DNA of 64,000 bases, taken from positions 434,001-498,000 of the forward strand of contig JABVXV010000002.1 in the NCBI GenBank assembly GCA_013365325.1. Reading direction: 5' to 3'. The notes under the pieces were generated by a model, which was given only the letters and a program-made list of their open reading frames with translations, was not told the DNA's origin and searched no databases. Source of the stretch: Dipetalonema caudispina. Lineage: Eukaryota; Nematoda; Chromadorea; Rhabditida; Onchocercidae. Position numbers and translations under genes: made by a program. Below, piece by piece: positions 12,539 through 25,545 of this stretch (its first letter is position 1; the number at the start of each line of letters is the position of its first letter).

Positions 12539-15437
12539 TTATACGACCGAACTTTTATTATAATGATAACTATTTACTTGGTGGAACAAATTAAAACCTA
12601 GCAATTCTCTTAATTCTGCCATCGTTTTTTGTGCCTTTTCTTCCGCTTTCTGAGTACCAAACATCAGAATATCTCGAACTAGCTGCGGCTCTTGGAGTAG
12701 ACTTTCATATTTTTCTCGAAATGGCGCAATGTGGGCATCAATTTTTTCCGCCAAACGTAATTTGAATCCTTTCGTATCCAAACCGGCGCATTCATCGATT
12801 ACATTTTCGATACTCAGACCAGTCGCTAAGGCATAAAGAGTTACCTATAATGCATAAACTCAACAAAATGATAGACGTAGAACAAAATTTCGTCACATCC
12901 AGGAAGATAATAGCATCAGCAAATCTGTAATACAATGTAGTACAGGTTATTAGATTCGTAAATCATTGATACCAACAGTAAGATATCCTCAAGTCATATT
13001 TCCTCAGAATAGAATCTCTGCTGAAGCAACTTCTGTCTTCTTCACATGACAAGGCTTTTAGGACGAATCTTACCCATAATATATTTTTAAAAATATGAGC
13101 AAAACTCACCAAATTACTGATAGCAGGCCGCTTTTCCGGCTCATAAGTAATGTTGGATTGCGAATCACTCAAGGCTTTTGCACACTTCTCGGCAATTATT
13201 TCTTTTGTGTCACTTAATAAAATACGCGATCGATCGTTACCAATAGATTTGCTCATCTTTTTCGTTGAATTTTGCAAGCTTTTTAAACGCGCACATCTAG
13301 CGCTTATCTGAAATCTAAACTATTGCAGAACTTCAAAAAAGATTTGTTAAGTTCTATTATAAATCTACGAATGAAATGTTTCCTTCTCCCCGCAATTCAA
13401 CTTCTAAAGCTGTGTATAGCTCTTAAACAAAATTCGGAAAAAAATCACTTAAATTATTTTCAGAAATTCCGTGATGCGACGGATGTCTTTCAGATTAACA
13501 ACCCTTTACTGGCACACAACAACCTCAGCAGAGAGTTTAAATCATTCAGCTAAATAATAAAAGGATTAAATTTAACCTGAACTGGAACTGGAAAAAAATC
13601 ACAATGAAGTACGGCATTACATTTGGCAGCCAAATCTCTCATCAAAAGGAGATGCTGGGTCTGGTCGTCCCCAACTGGTACATGAGTTCCTTTATACAGT
13701 AATACATCAGCTGCTTGCAGAATAGGATATAATTGCAGATTGACAGGAATATCACCCTGTTTGAATCTGCAGGAAAGAAAATTTAAGCAAACAAACGGAT
13801 CAAAAATTTCCCTCTTTTAGAAGGGAACGTTTTTTGGAATAATGGAAGATTAAGTCTGACTAACAATTGTTATAGTTGAGTAAGTCACTAAAATCTGTAT
13901 TTAATTACTGTTAAGAAGGGTATATTTATTGTTAATAAAACCTAAAATTACTGTTAGGTTAAGTTTAGGAAAGAGGCAAGGAACTTTTCGTAAATTACGT
14001 CCACATTTAGAACTACATGACGTGGCATCTGACGGAAAACACTGTAAACTTAATGTACTAGGGCTTTTTTCCAGGATAATATAATACACATTACAGGGCA
14101 CTTTTTCGCATCTGTAATGAAAAGTGGGCAAATAACATAATCACCACTTTGGAAAAAATGGAACTAATACAAGTCAAGCAGAACATGATCAGTAAAGACG
14201 GATATTATCTTTTTTTTTAACAGTCGAGAACGAACACAGCAGCTTTATCCTTATATTGTGGCATTCGAGTAAGTCTAGCAACAGTCTGTAAACTTCCCAG
14301 TATATACATTAAATTAGCATGATCAGCCACTCTGCTTTGCTGGAACAAAATCGTCTTTTCCGGATCCAATCCACAAGCTAATAGACTTGCAGCCATTTTC
14401 AAAATGTTATTTCTCATCTATAAATAAAATTCTGTACTGATGTGAATAGTTTGAGGTTTATAAGCTAAGCCATCTTTGAAAGATTTATGCTAGCATGGAC
14501 ACAGATCAGCGATTAGACATGCCCTATTTACTCCAGCAATTCTAGCAATTTAGTGAAAAGTATGAAATAGACAAACGAAAGGACAGAATTAATTAAATAG
14601 TATTGATGAGCCCAAAAAGCTGACAATCATTATCGCGAGTACTTTCAGTTCACAAAGATTAAAGAATTAAGGGTAAGGCAAATAGACAACTGAGTTTCAA
14701 CAAACGGAGTATATGTGGCCGATTTTATTTATCAAAGAAGAAGTTTAAATATATGCAAGGAGATAAGACAAAAAAAGTTAGGGCGAGAAATTTTTACTGA
14801 AAGATCTCTGTAATTCACTAAGTTACTCTGAAAATTTAAATTCCATGTCATCTAAAAACTTGATAACAGCAGTCTATATGTGATTTTCCAAGGCGTTAAA
14901 AGAAAAATATCAGTTAGCTAACTTCCAGAGGATCAATGAAACCCATTGAAATCGAATGGTAATCAGCCACAGAAAGATACATTTGTTTTGAGTGGCCATC
15001 CTGAAAAAAATGTGTCACTTGCATGCACTTTATGAACTTGCCAAATATTAATAAGAGTAACACTTTTGTGACTTTCTAAACATTATAACCAGTATCCCCA
15101 TATGAATCAACTTAACCAGCACAAACCAAAATTATAAGAGAATGGAAAAATCGAATCATGAATAAACTGGTTGAGATTATGTATCAAAAAGAAAAATACC
15201 AATGAAAGAAATAAAGAAACAAACATTTTGTAAATTGATCCATTGTTGGACGAAACCAAAATAATTACCGAGATGTGGTACTCCCGTTGGTTGAATACCA
15301 GAGACATAAATTACTGGGAAAGACTTATTTTCCAACTTTGCTTTAACTGATGATGCAAATCGAAAAATATCTTTTTCAAACACCCATTTCGCATCTCTAT
15401 ACGATAATTTCCTCAAAATCACAGCAGAAACAATCAT
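12539..15437 (-). CDS. wars-2: Tryptophanyl-tRNA synthetase, mitochondrial
   Basis: Class I aminoacyl-tRNA synthetase that charges mitochondrial tRNA-Trp. Six phased exons: 15437-15225, 15000-14923, 14417-14236, 13766-13577, 13307-13110 and 12844-12539, giving 388 aa. The first roughly 40 residues are basic and amphipathic, as expected of a mitochondrial presequence. Next come SGIQPTG and PHLGNY (the HIGH-type ATP site), then [14 protein letters not shown] and the tryptophan pocket region [10 protein letters not shown] with [16 protein letters not shown] (class I KMSKS loop) lies in exon 5. Length and motif order match bacterial/mitochondrial TrpRS, not the cytosolic form. The start is the first ATG, 9 nt after a TTTTTCAG acceptor, a typical trans-splice site. 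The prx-10 stop lies only 149 bp upstream on the same strand, so the two may be co-transcribed. Confidence 0.96.
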
Positions 15438-15586
15438 AATTATTGCCTGAAAAAGATTGAAAGGCTAGCAAACTGAAAAAGTAAAAAAATGTTGGGAATA
15501 ACACTGACAAAAACCATTTTTTTTCTTCTCTTCCAAAAGGAAATCTGACAACGACTATATCTGAAAATTCAAAAATGTCATACCAA
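15438..15586 (-). promoter_or_regulatory. Short prx-10/wars-2 intercistronic spacer with trans-splice acceptor
   Basis: The 149-bp gap on the minus strand is T-rich and carries a TTTTTCAG acceptor ending 9 nt before the wars-2 ATG. A second TTTTTCAG and a TTTTCAG lie further upstream. The size and U-rich composition resemble nematode operon spacers, where 3'-end formation of the first gene is coupled to spliced-leader addition on the second. The acceptor is seen directly; operon status is inferred. Confidence 0.55.
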
Positions 15587-17997
15587 TTATAAATTCAATA
15601 ACGGTATCACTCGACTTTGGTGAAATTCTTCTCGACAATGTGGACAAAATGCTAACGCACTGTCAGTAACAGTAAACTGTATGTGTTTTGAAATGCAACT
15701 CCAGCAAAACAGATGTCCACAAGGAATACAAATTGGTGGTTTGTTATACTGCCAACAAAGTGAACACCGGAATGAACTGTATGCAAGCTGCAAAAAGAAT
15801 CATTGAAACAGGTGCATACTACTAATATCAACCTTATGACAGAAATAAAACTGCTTAATTAAAAAATGTACATATTTGCATGCCAAATGTAGTCTCTCAC
15901 TGTTCAATTTTTTAAAAATCGATAATATTCAGTGTCTGCTGTTAAGATGTTAAGATGATTGCCGAATTTCAACACTGGTTTCTTTTTTCTTAAAGAAGTC
16001 AGATGGGCTCATATAACAATACTTAAATCGAAATCACCAATTTATACAACACGTTTACTTGGACTTCGAAAAGAACATCACCAAGATTTACAAAGTAATT
16101 TACCAGGTCCTCCTCCTCCAATATTCCGGATTCAGATAATTGTCTGAATCCAACAGTTACTTCCTCACTATGCTGTTTTTTCAATTCATTTGTAATCCAA
16201 ATTGCTGCACTTGCAACAATTTGTGCAATGTTTACTGCTCCAAAAAAACGGAAGTAGGATGAAGCCTGAAAAACCTTCCTCAAAAATTTTGCATAATACG
16301 CAAAATCTTTGGTCCTTCTACTCTAACTACTTCAACAGTAAGAATTTGGTACTTTTCTTAAGTTCTACATCTTTAAAAAGGACGAACTGTTAAAACATGC
16401 GGATAAAATTACATCGCTTGATTTTCCTTTCTGCCAACAAAATAGACAATGCAGGGTAATTTCTAACCTCAGTAAGGTTCCAAAAACTTTATTTTATGTA
16501 TGGCTACTTTTTATGCAGCAGACAGTACAAAGTCAGTTCTTCAATATGAATGAACTAAAATCAATTCGTCTGTGCAAAGTACCTGATAATTTGATTGCGC
16601 CCGAAACGAAACGTACTGCAAACCGACTAGACGCTTCGAAATATAATAATAGGTACCAAATAGATAAAATAATGCTAAATTCAAACGGTACAGCAATGGA
16701 ATACCAGTACACCTGGAAATGATACTATTTGCTGTCTAATTTTGTTTCCTACAAATTATACTGAAGATTATATGCATGAAATTTTCCTTAATTTATACAA
16801 ACAAATCACAAATGATTGATCTTGAATAAGTAACCTGATCGAGGCAACAAGGTTGACCAGAGTTTTGTGAAGATTTCTTTTCTTCCTATCAAAAAAATAA
16901 GTATTGCTGGCAACCAATGAATCTTCCAAATTCCTTTCAATTCCTTCAAGGACTTTTTCAGTCAGAAAAGGCGTCACAGCAAAGAAGAGGATAAAAATTA
17001 AACGACGTGTGAAGAACGGTACTTTGCGCTGTCGAACTGATACTAATGGTAGAAGCGCGGTATACTCTTCGCCAACTGTTTGCACTGCTATAAATTCAAG
17101 GAAGTTCGAAATTACATGATCAATTTCTATTTGAAGTTGATTAACTTGAACTGTAAAAAAAATCCATTTTAAAGGACGTCTTCTTTATCAAAGGTTGACC
17201 AAGATTTAAGCAGTACAGGATTAACAAAAAAATATGCCCAACAAATGATCTAATAAATTCTCGTGAAATGTAATAGCTAAATTAAAGAGATCTCCTACAC
17301 TATAGGTTAATGTGATTAAATATAGGTTTCTTGGAAGAATTTATTAATACTAGCATACAGTTTATTTAAAACAACTTTAGAAAAGAAGGTAAAAAATTTT
17401 TGATATTTGATTCTTAGTAAAAGAAAATTAAGATTATGAAAGTATGGGAAAAAATGAAATAAAGCATCTAAGTTTACAGGATATCCAAAACAATGACATC
17501 TTTGCTCGAGAACTTTTACCTGATAAGAACGTGACAGAGTAATACAAAGTAGTTGCTAGAAATGGGTAATAATTCCAATACGAAATCCAGAACCGTGGAC
17601 CCAATAAATCCTAAAAAAATATTCATTTGATCAAAGAAAAATGAAAATATATTTTAGAGGAAATAGTTCTACAAACTAACTCTTCGTACTGAAATAAAAC
17701 TAAACATTTATCACTTCACTTACCCTTCAATTAAGAAAAAACTTGAAAGAATTGACCGATCAAAGAGACAATAAAGAAAACTGAATATTTCCTTCGCAGA
17801 AAGGACTTCCTACAGCCGAGGATTTCTGAAATTTCAGTATGCTTCTCCTTTGACCAAATGATTTTATCCCTAAGCCTAAGCAATCGGAATGATACTTTGA
17901 CAATTTGTGATAGTTCGCCCGCCAAATAGTCAATTTCTCCTTCGTCACGACGTTCAGCGAGTAATATTTCACTTAAATCAGCTGTGAAAAATTTCAT
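15587..17997 (-). CDS. prx-10: Peroxisome biogenesis factor 10 (RING E3 ligase)
   Basis: PEX10 is a peroxisomal membrane RING protein that, with PEX2 and PEX12, ubiquitinates the PEX5 import receptor. Five phased exons: 17997-17814, 17087-16835, 16712-16583, 16265-16059 and 15787-15587, giving 324 aa, the usual PEX10 length. Visible hallmarks: the N-terminal 'AERRDEGEIDYLAGELSQI' region, VGEEYTALLPL (family GEEYV), a helical Pex2/Pex12 domain with FYLFGTYYYISKRLVGLQY (family FYHLAKRLTGI), and a C-terminal RING with CSLC, CIPCGHLFCWSC and CPHCREEF. An acceptor (TTTTCAG) at 18031-18029 lies 31 nt upstream of the ATG and is the likely trans-splice site. wars-2 starts 149 bp beyond its stop. Confidence 0.95.
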
Positions 17998-18896
17998 TTA
18001 ACATTCTTTACCCTCGAGACTTTAGCACCTGAAAACTACTCAAAGTTCAACATAATCCCTTCCAATACAAGAAGCTAAATATTAATCGAGACTTACAAAA
18101 TTAAAGTTTGTGTTATTTCGTGTCAAAAAACATATCAAAAGCACATGTTATTTAATAAGTATCGAGAAAACTCTCAAGAACATTCTATATGTTGTATTCT
18201 CCAAAAAACAGTCCATAAACAAAATCATTCATTCTCCATATTAAAAAAAAAAAAAAAAAAAAAACGTCTCGAAGTGAAGCATTACAATAAAATAATAAAA
18301 CAGTAAGAAAATAGCCTGGGAAATCAATTTGCTACTTTCATGGAACAGAAAACAGTAGCTTCTTTTTGAAGCTTACCTATAAAATCTAGAGGAAGGAACC
18401 TTTCTATTGGAAGGCAACAAATACCACGTGAATAAAGTAGTAGTTAAGAACTAGTTGCAACAAAAAAATCTTTAATTCAGAAAAACCTTTACTTGTGATA
18501 GATACACCGATCCGCTTCAACAATGTCCACAATGTCATAATCAAAGCTGATAATCATCAGTTCGCAAAATTCAGTCATGAATTATTCGTTTCCAAATACT
18601 TCTAAGAGACCAAAAAATTTCTGTGAGAACCAAAATTTGGATCTGCTACATAGCAGGACAGCTCACTTCACAAAACGCTACAATCCGTTCGCAATAATAA
18701 ACTCATTTTTTTAAACAGCATGAAATACGACACCAGCAATAACAAGACGAAATTATGATTTATCATTTCAAAAGCCATCAACATGGAATCACAATTCTTA
18801 AATGCCTGAACAGAAATATGATAAGAATTCAACATAAAAATTTCTTTCAAAACAGCGGAAACATCATCCACATTCATCCATCGATAAATCAGATAT
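17998..18896. other. Spacer between prmt-5 and prx-10
   Basis: About 0.9 kb separating the prmt-5 stop from the prx-10 start on the minus strand. It contains a 22-nt A homopolymer (on the plus strand; T tract on the transcribed sense strand) and a 69-codon minus-strand frame at 18668-18877 with no recognisable similarity. I read it as prmt-5 3' UTR plus the prx-10 5' region. Confidence 0.5.
18243..18264. repeat. Poly(A) homopolymer, 22 nt
   Basis: Uninterrupted run of A on the plus strand, between prmt-5 and prx-10. On the sense (minus) strand of both flanking genes it is a poly(T) tract. Probably length-polymorphic; no target-site duplication was seen that would mark it as a retrotransposed tail. 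Confidence 0.9.
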
Positions 18897-21800
18897 TTAT
18901 AAGCGCATGAAATAACTCATACCATCCTTATTTTGCAATGGCGTTGTTCTGACTTTCCCATCGATATCCTTCAAAGAAACCTCATTTCTTACAACAAAAT
19001 AAGTTTCATTCCATAATTCAAAGCTTCTTATACACTCCAAAGAACCATAATATTCCTTTCCTACACAGATACGTAGGGCATTCAGCATACAAATTGGAAA
19101 CTAGAATTATTAGAGACCAAGCTAATAAGGAAATAAATTATCGACTACTGCACTGCTTTTTACCAAACCTCCCAGTTCCTTCAGATGATACATGCAGGAA
19201 ATTGAATAACGGATAGAACAACATACCGCATATATAATATTATAACCTATTTGATTTCTAACTCAGAAATTTAAAAATCATAATCAGGAAAGTAAATACC
19301 TGGAATTCGCAAAACCACTCATACCAAACACCTCCCGTATCAATTTTCCGTTCAACATGAAAGATAACCTAAATTAAGTTAACCATTACACACTAAATCT
19401 TCAAATTGCTATGATTTATTTATTCGCAACGCTTCAACTAAATATCATAGCCTTTGCCAATTCAAATTAGCTGTATCACAAAACTATCTGAAACCTTCAG
19501 ATGTGAATCTCGAAGTGCAGAGTTTTTTCACTATGAATTCGACCCACGGGGCATATCACTGTATATATTTGTGTAATCTGTGAAAGGAATTTTTTCTTTG
19601 CTAATCATTTTTCCTGAAAGTAATAAAACTGTCCAGGCGAGGACACTACCTTCAACTTTCTTAAATTATAATCTAGCTAAAAATTAAACAGAAGCTTACT
19701 TCAGTACCCTTCTGTAAGCGATAAAGATGTCGAAGTGGTATAAGCGCAGGGAACCAACTAACTAAGCCTTTTGTATGCGTCTGTGGAACAATACTCAATT
19801 GGCAATTTCTATACAGTCGTGCAGTAAAATAGCCTGCGAATCCCATTAACTGAAAGAAAGCACTGTAATGAAGATATTTTGCAATGTTAAGTACCACATC
19901 CGATCAAAAAATCTCTAAAAAAAACCTGCACTGTAATGCAGTACATCTCCAACATCATACCATTATCATATGATCGTGAGAGCAACTCGAGCACAGCACG
20001 TGACTACCTAGCGGTATTATGTGAAAGTATCAAGCATCAATAATCCCGTTAATAAATTGACTGGTGAAAAGTAATGATTGTATTTAATTCGAAACGCTAT
20101 GTCACATTAACAAGTGAAAAATAACAGTTCATACTTACAGCTGTGACTATAAACAGTTAAGCTGAAATACACCTAATATATTAATGACAGGAACACAAGA
20201 AATTCAGGAAATATTTTAAATTACTGGCTATTTGGAAAAAAATTTCTAAATCAGCTCAAATGTTTACCTCCGACTGCATGTCGATTGTGAATTGAACGCT
20301 TACACTTCGGGCATTTGATTTTCGTTCAAAATTTGGATGCTCGAAATTGAAAACAGCTTTGGGTTTTGCAAGCTCGCAAACAGAACGCATACAAACTACA
20401 TATATTTCATCGAATTGCGAAGCTTCCGGGCATTCACTAAAAACGCTGCAGTTGAAGATAAATACTATTTTTTTAATGAAGATAGAATTATGATCGAATT
20501 TATCGAACACGATTTTACTCTTCCTAATTTCTAATCTCCCTACTGTAATCGTCTCATGACTTTTTGCTCTATCTATAAATTTAGTTCCAATTCTTTGCCA
20601 GGGAATTTGCAAAGTTGGCATTTAAATAAACTTTGGTTGGTTATTATTCTAACCTACACTACACTATTGAAAGAAACGAAATTAAAGAATAAACGGGAAC
20701 AAACGACCAAAAAATATTCTGTCATCCTGTCGATCAAGTACAAGAAAGAAATTCATCCATTGAAACCACCAAACAACACGCTTACTAATTAAAACCTACT
20801 AAAGCTAAGAAGAATTCATATTTTTTCTACTCTTAGTTTTATATTCCCTTTAACTAAACACAATCATCCACTGAAACAAATTAATCATGAGTAGACGTAC
20901 GGTAATGCGTAAGTGCCGTCCTGTAATTTAACGGGTTCCAATCGTCCACGGCCAGGAAAACCGCGCTCAAAATATTTTGTACCACCAGAACAGCACAGTA
21001 CTTTTTGGTGTAAGCGAACCGACTGAATGGGAGCTGAAAAGCAATTGAAAAATAAAAGGAAAAAGTCCAAAGGAGGAGAATTAGAAGTATTCGAATTATG
21101 CATAAGCATCAAGATGCATTAGTGTTGCTTAGTAAATGCATGCTGAGTTAAATAATTCTGACGATCAAATGTCTAAGTAATTAGTCTGTGCTGCTCAGTC
21201 TGTAGAAATTCTCTACTAGAAATGTCTAAAGATTTGACGAGTGACTATCTTGATGTGATGTTATTGCATATCGAATATTAATTTACGTTGATCCCTGTAT
21301 ACTATATGCGTTAGCAGACAGTTTTCAACATGCAGTTTCATTTAATCTGTAGATATAATAATTCCAGAAGAAATAAAAAAAAAAAAAAAAATGGCAAAAA
21401 TATCGAAATAAGTAAAAATGAAAATAGTACTGGTACGTCTCAGATAACTTAATAATGCCAGTTATTAAGGTTCGGACTAGTCTAAACAAAATCTTACCGA
21501 TGTAACTGGTATACTGTTGAGGAATGCTGATAGTGGTTGGCCGTAAAATATCCGTAATGCTATCGAGGCATTCAGGAGACAGCTCATTATCACCGAAAGA
21601 TCCTAGCAATTCCGAAACAACTAAATCTGGGGATGGCAACTGACCGGCTTTGACTTTTTCACTTAACTTTCGCATATCGCCTTCAATAATTTGTACTCGA
21701 CCCTTCCAACTGAAAATTTTTTTGTATATAGAATCAATGAAATATCAATATTGACTGAACGGAATGATATTTCTTAGAATTTCAAATGACCGAAAAATAA

Positions 21801-24800
21801 ACTAATCTAACTAAAAAGTTCCCAATTTATCCCAAGTTTATCATGCTTCTTTGAAGAAAGCAACCAAAAGATTTATTTGGATTAATTGCAAATGGTTGTT
21901 TATCTAAGAAACTGCCTGATGACCTTCAGTGGAACGAGATTCACAAGAAAAAATTTAGGGAGAAATATGAGCGGAATATAAAAGATCCGCACCTAACGGA
22001 AAACACGAAATTATTAGCAATGCTATGCGCACAAGCAATAATAATTTCATGTTTCATTTTACAAAACAAAAACCAACTGATGTTTGTTCCTAAATTGCAA
22101 AGTAACCACAGCATGTGCATTTTTCTCCATTGAATAAAGTTCAAGCTTCAATAGATCGCGACGATTACAACTTTTTGCATTGAATAATTCTTCAGCTTCA
22201 ATTATCATTTGCATCTATGAATAATCCCAATTTATTTCAAAAAGACAAACATTGATTTCAAATAGAAACATTAAGTTATACATCATTCATAGTAACATCT
22301 TACGTGCTGGTACGAATGCATGTACTCTGTAGGAAAATAAGCGCACAAGGAAATCAATCATTTAATGACATTTTATTCCTTTATGTACTTAAACAAGAAC
22401 AAGTGAATGCAAAGCTTACCAGAGGTCCTCTCCCTGCTCCTAAAAGATATACAACGATATTTCGCTCCTCACCAGTTATTTTAACGAGATCCTCGATAGC
22501 ATGACATATTGCTTCACGATACAAATCATATTTCACAGAATCTTCTTCAAAAATTGCATAAGTACCCGAATCAAGATTATCCGCTAACGGTTGCAGAGGC
22601 ATCTGAAACGAAAGAAAATTCAATTTTCACATTTCAATCTAGGAATAAACCGACCCCGTGCATGTCTACCAATTTTTCATTTAAATCTTAAACGTACTTC
22701 AAATAATGGTAATTAGTGTGAAAGAAAAGATCACAACATATACCTGTAAAGTATCAATATACTCCCGATGTCCAAGATATTCAAACAAAACATTGTCATC
22801 ATTACCAACAAGTGCAGCCTCTTTTGACTGAATTGCTTTTTCCTGTATCAGTTGTTTGATCATATTTACGTACTGCAACCGAAAATGCTCATCAACTTGT
22901 TCAGAACTATTGCAATGTATCAGTGGTCGCTGTATCACCGACACGAATAAATCCATCAGTAAACGGTAATGTGCCCTGCAAATATCGAAATTTCTTTTTT
23001 CCAGAATTTTCATCCAATCTAAGGAAATTACTAAAGCTACTACCTTATCCCAGTAATGCTCTACACTAAAAAAGCCAGCTGCGTGACAATAATGCTATTA
23101 AGCTCCCGGGTTACACCCTGAAAGCTAACATTACACTTCAGGAAACACTTCCGTCGTTCATCACTAGAAAGACATAGTAAGCAACCTACAACGTACCACT
23201 TCATTCAAAGAAAATCTTCTCTTTGTATATTTATGAACCTACACATAACTTTTACATGCAAGTGCTTAGGTCACTCAAAGAAAGAGGATGCCATAGAAAA
23301 AGGAAAATAAAATTGAAACAGAATAGAGGAAGGCATACGGTGGAAGCGTACATTTGCCGTACTGTCCACTAGATGTGAAAATGGATGTTTCAATACAAAA
23401 TGAACAGAGCGGCTCGGCATGCCAGCGCTTATACAATCGTGGTTCCAAGAATTCATCGGCTAGATTAGGGCATAATCTCAATCCAACAGCTAGCTTCTGC
23501 ATTGGATAATTGGTGCAGAGACTCCGGAAATCAGCCCATATTCTCCAAATATCACGAGTATCTTGTCCACGGTCCGCGATGGGAAGAAGATTTTCATCGG
23601 TTGGCAGAAATATCCAAATACTACAAGTTGATCATTATGTTCAAATTAATTTGTTATAATATCACATGTTCTTGGGCTGAAAATGGCTATTCTATCCTAC
23701 ACAATGAATATTCTCAATTATTTTCCATATTTTTTCTGCGGTGGTGTGTGTTTACAGTATCACAACAGGATAACACAAAACATTTGTTGCATTTATAACA
23801 CACATACTTGACTATTAGAATTTAGCCCGATAACAAAGCCTATTTACCGAAAACTTGCAACTGTGATATTACAAAAGATGTGGATTTGAGCAACTAAAAC
23901 TACTTCAACTTATAAGAATGAGTAATTTGAAATATAATGACTTCAAGTGGTAATTAGAACCTGTAGGTCATATTCCGCGTCCACATCCATTTTGTTAATA
24001 TTTCCGCTAATTTTGGTGAATCGCGATGTCTTAATTCCAACGTCAACACACGCAATGGCATGTAAGTCATATAATTAAGCTCCTTTAAACAAATCATTGA
24101 AGAATAGCAATTGCAAAAGTTACGGCTAATAAATCTGCTCATAAAGTCATTGGTTTTTTTTATTGATGTAACTATTTCGAAATAAGATGTACTGAAAAAA
24201 GGTTCATTAATTTGTTTTCGATTGCAACAAGACTACAAACAAAAATGTTGCTAAGTTCTATATCTTTTAACTCTAGAATTTACCGAAATGTACTTTATGT
24301 TTTAGTAGGTCTAAAAACCATGAATCTCTGAGAATCTCTTACTGATCATAATTTTTTTTTACATTGGGAAGGTAAATAAATATGAACCATTTCAATTATG
24401 TGCTTCTGGAGACAACGGGAAAATGAAAACTGATGGCTTCTTTGAAACTGAGTAGCTAAATCTTGATGAAGGATGATGGTTTTAAATGTTAACCCATCTC
24501 CACCTTGATTCAGCATGATTACATGTCAAAACATTAAAACCCCTATTCCTTTCTGTTATTTGTTAGGGTATATTTTTGTACAGAGGGAAAAAAAAAATTA
24601 AAAAATCAATTATTGGAACAAATATAGAAATGAAAATCAGAATTATGAATTGGAAAAATAAACTGAGTTCAATAATTCGAACGAGTAGTGTTTTTCACAA
24701 ACCTTTTCAATTTCAATGCAAGATAAGTCTGCCAACCAGCTTTCGTTCGCATCACAATCTATCCAGTCCGATATCCGTCCTATAACATACGTTCCCCATA

Positions 24801-25545
24801 ATTTAACATCAAGCTGCAAATCCGGCAGATCTATCGGTGGTGGGATGCCATCTCTAAAAATATCACGCATATTTAATTCTTCATGTTGTCTAAATACACC
24901 ATTATCTAAATTATATGCTTTTGTCAGCAGTTATCAACCTTTGCAGAAATATAAGTAGGAGGAAGATAACCACCTAAATCTCGAAATCATTTCACATATT
25001 CATCGATCTCATTCACTGCCCTATTTATTTATTATGACATTAATACAGAAATTTTGCAACCAAAAGTTGAAGTAAACTGTACTAAGTTGAACACATGAAT
25101 TACCACGTAGCTAATCTAACTCAATTAACAGATCAGATAAACTGATACTGTTTCGAATATATGTCACTCATATAGTTTTTTACCATAAACTTCACACTGT
25201 TTTTTGATGGTTTAATGTTGTTAATAAATTACTCGACTTGTTCAATGATTTACTAGCAACATTAAACCATCAAAAAACATAGTGAAGTTTATTTCTTTCG
25301 TCCCTCTATCCTCTAAAGTTGCTAAATATATGAATCAAAAGCAACAACTTTTCAGGACGCCATGATGACCGTTTCATACCGCCAACTGGATAATTCATGA
25401 AATTATAATTCCGAGCACCAAGTCTCGAACAATACTCGACAATATCCGTATCGTGTATACCATCACTATTTGTTGCCATCCATCCAACCAACGCCGAAAT
25501 TTCTATATCGGATGCTTGCGCTACATGCTCATCTTCCTGACACAT
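18897..25545 (-). CDS. prmt-5: Protein arginine methyltransferase 5 (type II, symmetric dimethylation)
   Basis: PRMT5 makes symmetric dimethylarginine on histones, Sm proteins and p53-type targets. Thirteen phased exons: 25545-25380, 24905-24703, 24082-23961, 23620-23339, 22975-22744, 22602-22420, 22214-22078, 21709-21498, 21033-20901, 20445-20268, 19849-19700, 19368-19300 and 18968-18897, giving 712 aa. The N-terminal TIM barrel covers the first five exons (GWMATNSDG, ELNYMTYMPL). The catalytic core shows PLQPLADNL, the PRMT5-type Phe in TYAIFEEDSVKY, the SAM loop LLGAGRGPL and the double-E segment SELLGSFGDNELSPECL. The beta-barrel has MGFAGYF and SWFPALIPL, and the C-terminus ends GMSYFMRL. 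The start ATG directly follows a TCTCAG acceptor (likely trans-spliced). The last intron can use either of two acceptors (see findings). Intron 1 holds a hairpin. Confidence 0.96.
25185..25292. repeat. Inverted repeat / hairpin, 36-bp arms, in prmt-5 intron 1
   Basis: The left arm 25185-25220 and right arm 25257-25292 are reverse complements over 36 bp with two mismatches, separated by a 36-nt loop. The element lies wholly inside the first prmt-5 intron (between 25380 and 24905). The arms are AT-rich but not simple repeats. Candidate identities: a small MITE-like element, a precursor of small RNA, or an RNA structure that influences splicing. I could not see a clear target-site duplication. 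Confidence 0.85.

Noticed and set aside
18668..18877. 69-codon minus-strand frame after prmt-5
   Set aside because: It lies past the prmt-5 stop, matches no family and has no start or splice context; probably 3' UTR.
20256..20621. 121-codon minus-strand frame as a separate gene
   Set aside because: Its 3' portion is prmt-5 exon 20445-20268; the rest is read-through into the upstream intron.
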